Positions 6,010 to 9,833 of a stretch of DNA of 9,833 nt are shown in pieces. Location: contig JBGCDW010000262.1 of NCBI GenBank assembly GCA_045105775.1, positions 1-9,833 on the forward strand, written 5' to 3'. The translations under genes and the position numbers were made by a program. Source of the DNA: Aureispira sp045105775. Lineage in GTDB: Bacteria > Bacteroidota > Bacteroidia > Chitinophagales > Saprospiraceae. Below the pieces are notes generated by a model that made no database searches, had not been told where the DNA came from, and was given only the letters and a program-made list of their open reading frames with translations. Numbering within the stretch: the stretch's first letter is position 1; every line of letters starts with the position of its first letter.

Positions 6010-6891
6010 CTACTTAAAAATACTATTGAACAGTTGATTGGCGACTCGGAAGGGTAGTTTTCGTTTGGGATCATTGGCTCGGATTTTTTGTAAGGTTTCA
6101 ATCCCTTGCAGCACTTCATATTCCACAATGGTTTTTAGTGCTTCTACGGCTTCTGGGTCATTTTCTAAACCTTGATAATCAGTGGTAACAATAGGAGCAG
6201 CAAATTTGTAATAAAAACGTTGAGGTTTGGGCAGGAGCGAGGTGCCAATACCCGTTACTACTGGAAGAATTAAGTCTTTGCGTACGCCCATGCTTCGAAG
6301 CACAACACCAACAGGAGATTTCAAAATTTCTTTACTATCCATGACCAAATCATAGCATTCTTCTGCGCCTACGGCTGAGAATGGAACAATCGTACAACCA
6401 TGCTGCATGGCCATTTTGATAAAACCTGAACGATCCTCCCATTTGAGTTGATAGGCTTCTCCCTTGTTCTTAAATGCTTCTTTGGCACCTCCTGGAAAAA
6501 CCAAGGTGTAATGTTCTTGTTGCATCAATGCGGCACAATTCTTTCGATTGCCTTCAATCAGCCCAAAACGACTGCCCAATTCTCGCCACATTGGAACCTT
6601 AAAATGGGCGCGATCACCAAGGGAGTAGGTAAAAATATCATGCTCAAAATAAAGCTTAAACCACATAATACTCACATCCCAGATGCCCAACAGTACATGA
6701 TTGCCTACAAATAGCACGGGCCCCTTTTTGGGGATATTATTGGCACCATAAAAAACAGGATCCGTAAGAAAGTATAAGGGGCGAATGAAACGAAAAATCT
6801 TTTTGATTTCCTTGGAATTAGGACGTTGTGGTAAGTCCATGAGCAGTTGGTTTTGAAACATAACAGGAATGGTGGAGTTGTAAAATACCAA
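6010..6891 (-). CDS. MGAT/DAGAT-like lysophospholipid acyltransferase family protein
   Basis: This is a predicted membrane-associated O-acyltransferase of the LPLAT superfamily, closest by motif to the MGAT/DAGAT-like branch that acylates glycerolipids or other alcohols with acyl-CoA or acyl-ACP. Numbered from the longest start, the catalytic region shows GNHVLLGIWD at 63-72, where His65 and Asp72 are spaced as in this branch rather than as HX4D. It continues with GLIEGNR at 110-116, VFPGGAKEAF at 131-140, GEAYQLKWEDRSGF at 144-157 and IVPFSAVGAEE at 168-178, a well-conserved block. At 293 aa the length is normal. The start is uncertain: ATG codons at 6891, 6861 and 6840 are all in frame and upstream of the conserved part, which begins near residue 33. 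It is divergent from the gamma-carboxylase homologue with 67 bp between the longest starts. The substrate cannot be told from sequence; storage lipid or membrane lipid synthesis are options. Confidence 0.85.
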   Translation of the reverse strand: MVFYNSTIPVMFQNQLLMDLPQRPNSKEIKKIFRFIRPLYFLTDPVFYGANNIPKKGPVLFVGNHVLLGIWDVSIMWFKLYFEHDIFTYSLGDRAHFKVPMWRELGSRFGLIEGNRKNCAALMQQEHYTLVFPGGAKEAFKNKGEAYQLKWEDRSGFIKMAMQHGCTIVPFSAVGAEECYDLVMDSKEILKSPVGVVLRSMGVRKDLILPVVTGIGTSLLPKPQRFYYKFAAPIVTTDYQGLENDPEAVEALKTIVEYEVLQGIETLQKIRANDPKRKLPFRVANQLFNSIFK

Positions 6892-6958
6892 TTGCCCTTA
6901 GAAGCTTTGTTGTATATTGCACTAATTTTTTTATTCCTAAGAAAATCTTTTTACGCCC

Positions 6959-8302
6959 ATGTTGCTCCATCGTTTTAAATATTGGCTCAAACAGCCTGTT
7001 TCTATCGCCCCTTTGGTGGTTTATAGAATACTGTTTGGTGGTTTGGTATTGTATGCTTGGGGCTGGTCTTTGGCCAAGGATGATATAGGTGTTCGTTATT
7101 TAGAGCCACAGTTTTTCTTTAAATATTATGGGTTAGAATGGCTGCCATTTGTTGGAGAGACGGGTTTATATGGCTTATATGGACTGTGGTTTTTAGCAGG
7201 ATTCGGCATCGTCTTGGGGCTGTTTTATAGATGGGCAATGGGGACTTTCTTCTTGGTATTTAGTTATTTGCACTTGCTGGATGCTACCAATTACATCAAT
7301 CATTATTACGCTATTTCTTTGCTGGCCTTCTTGATGTTGTTGTTGCCTGCCCATGCTGCTTTTTCCTTAGATAATTGGCGCAAATCTAGTGAAAACTCTG
7401 TTACTATACCACGTGGTTGCATCACGGTATTACAAGCCCAAGTAGCCGTGATTTATATCTTTGCAGCCCTTGGAAAAATCAATGAGGATTGGCTCTTGAG
7501 GGCAATGCCCTTACGGATTTGGTTGTTGCAAAGCCAAGATTTTCCGATACTGGGGGCGTGGTTCAAGGAATATTGGGTGGCCTTATTGGCGAGTTGGGCG
7601 GGTTTTTTATTTGATTTGCTAATTGTGGTTGGGTTGAGTTGGAGAGCAACAAGGGTTTGGGCTTATTTGGGCGTATTGGCCTTTCATGGGCTGACTGGAG
7701 CGTTGTTTAATATAGGGCTGTTTCCTTGGTTGATGATGATGAGTACCCTCTTATTTTTTGCGCCAGCCCAACAACAAGGATGGCTACAGCGATTAGGTAT
7801 TATTATAAATAGGAAGACTAAACAACCAACGAAGCCCCTAATTATTGGGCGTACTTGGAGCTATATTTTTACGATTCATTTGATGGTACAAGTGTGCTTA
7901 CCATTGAGGCATTGGTTCTTGTATACAGGCAATGCGTTGTGGACAGAGGAGGGATCTCGTTTTTCGTGGTGGGTGATGTTGGTGGAGAAGGAAGGCGTGG
8001 CTCGGTTTGAGGTAAGGCATCGTGCTAGTGGCCGTGTTTGGGAGGTGAATAACCAAGCTTTTTTAACTCCTTTTCAGGAAAAACGCATGGCCGTGCGCCC
8101 TGATCATATTTTACAATTTGCACACCACTTGGCTGCACATTATCAACAAGAAAAACAGCTCCAAGAATGCCCTAGCGTATCTGCTGAAGTGTACGTCACG
8201 CTCAATGGCCGTGTGAGTCAATTGCTGATTGATCCTACCGTAGATTTGACCACCAAATCAAGGACTTTGCGACAGACGGATTGGATATTGCCGTTGGAGT
8301 AA
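6959..8302 (+). CDS. Bacterial vitamin K-dependent gamma-carboxylase homologue (HTTM domain)
   Basis: This is a multi-pass membrane protein homologous to vitamin K-dependent gamma-glutamyl carboxylase, which uses reduced vitamin K, CO2 and O2 to carboxylate protein glutamates. The HTTM region covers about 1-270. From memory of human GGCX, LDATNYINHYYAISLLAF at 107-124 aligns with the segment holding His160 (His115 here). YIFAALGKINEDW at 166-178 aligns with the active-site Lys218 segment (Lys173 here), and AFHGLTGALFNIGLFPW at 241-257 with the His287 segment (His243). The C-terminal half keeps the family segments VRPDHILQFAHHL at 379-391, VYVTLNGRVSQLLIDP at 411-426 and WILPLE at the end. At 447 aa it has the bacterial length and lacks the long luminal C-terminal extension of the animal enzyme. 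The true bacterial substrate is unknown. The ATG at 6959 precedes LHRFKYWLKQPVSIAPL, a usual family N-terminus. It converges on the membrane protein gene with a 22-bp gap. Confidence 0.92.
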   Translation: MLLHRFKYWLKQPVSIAPLVVYRILFGGLVLYAWGWSLAKDDIGVRYLEPQFFFKYYGLEWLPFVGETGLYGLYGLWFLAGFGIVLGLFYRWAMGTFFLVFSYLHLLDATNYINHYYAISLLAFLMLLLPAHAAFSLDNWRKSSENSVTIPRGCITVLQAQVAVIYIFAALGKINEDWLLRAMPLRIWLLQSQDFPILGAWFKEYWVALLASWAGFLFDLLIVVGLSWRATRVWAYLGVLAFHGLTGALFNIGLFPWLMMMSTLLFFAPAQQQGWLQRLGIIINRKTKQPTKPLIIGRTWSYIFTIHLMVQVCLPLRHWFLYTGNALWTEEGSRFSWWVMLVEKEGVARFEVRHRASGRVWEVNNQAFLTPFQEKRMAVRPDHILQFAHHLAAHYQQEKQLQECPSVSAEVYVTLNGRVSQLLIDPTVDLTTKSRTLRQTDWILPLE

Positions 8303-8324
8303 TAGCTGGTTAGGAGTAGTTTTC

Positions 8325-8993
8325 TCAAAAACTATAATAATACGTCATAGAGGTATGGGCAATTATAAAAAGCAGCATAGGAATCCGTATAAGATCCAGT
8401 TGCTCTACTGCGTCTTTTTTTTCTTTGGCAGGCGTAAACAGGTAGAAGAGTAACAATACTATGGTTAGAATAGTAATTGGAATAATGCTAAAGAAGAGGT
8501 AAAAAAGAAACAAATCATCCACAAAGCCAAAACAAGTGATACAAAAAGCCAAGAAGGCCAAGAACGCACCAAGTATCAGATGAGACAGCGTTCTATGTTG
8601 GGGATTGTCCTTAGGAATAGTGCCCCACAAAAAGAAATAAAGAGCGAGACAGGCCGCTCCAATATTGTACACCACTGCTGCCCAAAAGCTATAATAAAAA
8701 AACGGAACCAGTGCCCCTAACAACGTTGCTGTAGCTGCTCCAGCAGCAAGTATTCGGAGTTTGGCAAAGGGCGTATCTGAATTATTAACAGGATAAAACA
8801 CAATTTCTATCCATAAAAATACACTCAAACAAGCTAGACTGATTCTTCCATTGGTCAACTGAAAAAAATAGGTAATTAGCAGCAGTGCAGGAAGTAACAG
8901 CAGTTGCAACCACAGTGCAAAAGGTATATTAGAGCTTTTTTTATAAACTTGTGGTGATTCTGGAGCATCTAAGGGGGCTTGGTAGTTGGGCAT
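8325..8993 (-). CDS. Seven-segment integral membrane protein, function unknown
   Basis: I do not recognise a family for this 222-residue protein. After a hydrophilic proline-rich N-terminus (1-22) there are about seven hydrophobic segments at roughly 24-44, 50-68, 79-99, 103-123, 136-156, 161-187 and 201-219. Short charged loops include KDNPQHR at 128-134 and PAKEKKDAVEQLD at 188-200. There are no obvious catalytic motifs and few conserved-looking polar residues within the membrane. The start lies 9 bp after the stop of the rhodanese-like gene on the same strand, so the two are almost certainly co-transcribed and perhaps translationally coupled. This suggests a shared envelope role, but none can be named. 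Confidence 0.8.
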   Translation of the reverse strand: MPNYQAPLDAPESPQVYKKSSNIPFALWLQLLLLPALLLITYFFQLTNGRISLACLSVFLWIEIVFYPVNNSDTPFAKLRILAAGAATATLLGALVPFFYYSFWAAVVYNIGAACLALYFFLWGTIPKDNPQHRTLSHLILGAFLAFLAFCITCFGFVDDLFLFYLFFSIIPITILTIVLLLFYLFTPAKEKKDAVEQLDLIRIPMLLFIIAHTSMTYYYSF

Positions 8994-9002
8994 AAGCGAG
9001 CA

Positions 9003-9563
9003 TTAAATAATGGCCAATCCTTTTTTTAGGAGTTTGCTATTGCTGCGTTTTCCGACATGTATACGATCCGTTTTTCCTGAGTCATTGACGACTTCATAGC
9101 CTGCATTTTTCCATCCAATGAGTCCGCCTTCTAACAATTGCACATCTCTAAAACCCATCAACTTGAGGTATTGTGCCACCAGCAATCCACGGTCTTTATT
9201 GGCGGAATAGACAACTACTTGAGCAGAACGATCCAACATCCAAACGCGCTCTGTCGAAAAATCTAAGAAACCAACATCACGTGCTGTGTTGATACGACTA
9301 ACCAGGTATTCTTTTTTGGAACGGGCATCCAGTACATAGCAAGCTCCACGACTATTTTGGAGGGCAGAACTAAGACCCTTGGGGTTAATGGATGTAACTT
9401 TGATGTTTTCAGGATCATTTTTATATTCTTCAAAACTGGGCAATTCACTAGGCGAGAGGGCCGCCGCATCTACACTAGAGCGTACCCCAAAAGGATCACG
9501 TTGAGCACATAGAGTAACAGAATAGAAACACAGTAAAAGTGAAAAGTATAAAAACAGACGCAT
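9003..9563 (-). CDS. Exported rhodanese-like protein lacking the catalytic cysteine
   Basis: This is a 186-residue secreted or periplasmic protein with one rhodanese domain. The preferred ATG at 9563 gives a clean signal peptide (MRLFLYFSLLLCFYSVTLCA, cleavage likely before Gln21); a longer in-frame start at 9665 would bury it behind 34 unlikely residues. The rhodanese fold covers about 58-160: YVLDARSKKEY at 76-86, VVVYSANKDRG at 116-126 in the active-site loop, and LLEGGLIGWKNAGYEV at 143-158. Canonical sulfurtransferases have Cys-X4-Arg in that loop; here Ser120 replaces the cysteine while Arg125 remains, so persulfide chemistry is not expected. The protein may be a binding or regulatory domain. 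A short basic tail follows (GKRSNSKLLKKG at 171-182). It leads a two-gene unit with the membrane protein 9 bp downstream. Confidence 0.85.
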   Translation of the reverse strand: MRLFLYFSLLLCFYSVTLCAQRDPFGVRSSVDAAALSPSELPSFEEYKNDPENIKVTSINPKGLSSALQNSRGACYVLDARSKKEYLVSRINTARDVGFLDFSTERVWMLDRSAQVVVYSANKDRGLLVAQYLKLMGFRDVQLLEGGLIGWKNAGYEVVNDSGKTDRIHVGKRSNSKLLKKGLAII

Positions 9564-9722
9564 AAGAAAGGTGTTTGAGGTAATAAAAATAGGTTGTTGT
9601 GCGATTGAAAATGTACTAATTTCTTGCCAAATATCGAAAAATAAATAAAACATATCATTATCCAATCTAGAAAATACATGCAGTTGGATTGGCTAAGTAG
9701 GCGGTCAAAATAAATGTTACCT

Positions 9723-9745
9723 AAAAAAATGGAATATTTTTATTC
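9723..9745 (-). terminator. Possible intrinsic terminator on the minus strand
   Basis: Read on the minus strand, GAATA-AAAA-TATTC (9745-9732) forms a 5-bp stem and is followed, after two bases, by seven T residues (9729-9723). The stem is all AT apart from one GC pair, so it is weak. It could end a transcript entering from beyond the right edge of the window. Confidence 0.25.
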
Positions 9746-9830
9746 AGATCAAGGCGAAAAACGGAGACTTAGCGGGCTAAGACGAGTATTTTCAACGATG
9801 AGCTGGAGGAAAATAACCGTTTTTTGGTAG
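9729..9830 (+). CDS. Tiny 33-codon reading frame overlapping a structured segment (doubtful)
   Basis: An ATG at 9729 after an A-rich leader (CCTAAAAAA) opens a 33-residue frame beginning MEYFYSDQGEKRR and ending WRKITVFW, closed by two successive TAG codons at the window edge. The peptide is strongly basic. I do not recognise a family. The same bases form nested inverted repeats and are also open in one minus-strand frame, so the signal may be structural rather than coding. Treat it as a candidate only. Confidence 0.15.
   Translation: MEYFYSDQGEKRRLSGLRRVFSTMSWRKITVFW
9755..9826. repeat. Nested inverted repeats with three-stem architecture
   Basis: An outer stem pairs AAAAACGG (9757-9764) with CCGTTTTT (9817-9824), extendable by a G-U and a C-G pair on an RNA reading. 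It encloses two side-by-side stems: CTTAGC (9768-9773) with GCTAAG (9776-9781) over a GG loop, and TATTTTC (9787-9793) with GAAAATA (9809-9815) over a 15-base loop. The layout is that of a three-way junction, as in a structured RNA or a dispersed repeat. It lies upstream of the rhodanese-like gene at the window edge. Confidence 0.5.
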
Positions 9831-9833
9831 TAG

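Noticed and set aside
8317..8334. TAGTTTT-CTCA-AAAACTA hairpin between the convergent carboxylase and membrane-protein genes.
   Set aside because: The stem is nearly all AT, lacks a T run after it, and overlaps the membrane-protein stop codon; too weak to call a bidirectional terminator.

Overview
This 9.8 kb window looks like chromosomal sequence from a member of the Bacteroidota, possibly a Saprospirales-type marine gliding bacterium; the phylum is fairly safe, the order is a guess. The reasons are moderate to low G+C, poor Shine-Dalgarno sequences, good matches to the Bacteroidota promoter box TAnnTTTG, a short BlaI plus M56 peptidase pair of the kind common in that phylum, and a bacterial vitamin K-dependent gamma-carboxylase homologue. 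No phage, plasmid, CRISPR, tRNA or rRNA feature was seen.

Layout. A long gene for penicillin-binding protein 1C (165-2576, +) is followed by a BlaI-type repressor (2674-3045, +) and an M56/BlaR1-type membrane zinc protease (3129-4256, +). A TAnnTTTG box abutting an 18-bp dyad lies just upstream of the repressor and looks like its autoregulated promoter. Converging on this block, with overlapping stop codons, is a minus-strand pair: a 4'-phosphopantetheinyl transferase (4693-5334) and a small lipoprotein (4253-4657). A gene-poor, AT-rich stretch (5404-6009) holds a compact palindrome-rich element (about 5787-5970). Next come divergent genes: an MGAT/DAGAT-like acyltransferase (6010-6891, -) and the gamma-carboxylase homologue (6959-8302, +). 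Converging on the latter is a minus-strand pair: an exported rhodanese-like protein whose catalytic cysteine is serine (9003-9563) and a seven-segment membrane protein (8325-8993). The right edge (about 9723-9833) carries a second structured segment.

How the genes fit together. PbpC builds peptidoglycan. The BlaI/M56 pair is the usual two-part switch in which the protease inactivates the repressor after an envelope signal, so its position directly behind pbpC suggests an envelope-stress circuit. The M56 protein lacks the penicillin-binding sensor of BlaR1 and instead has a cysteine cluster predicted to face the periplasm. The other genes are accessory or metabolic, with no obvious common pathway. 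I see no clear-cut new multi-gene system. The most distinctive signals are the covarying palindromes at 5806-5906, the cysteine-rich M56 protein, the carboxylase homologue with its catalytic residues intact, and the serine-substituted rhodanese paired with an uncharacterised membrane protein.
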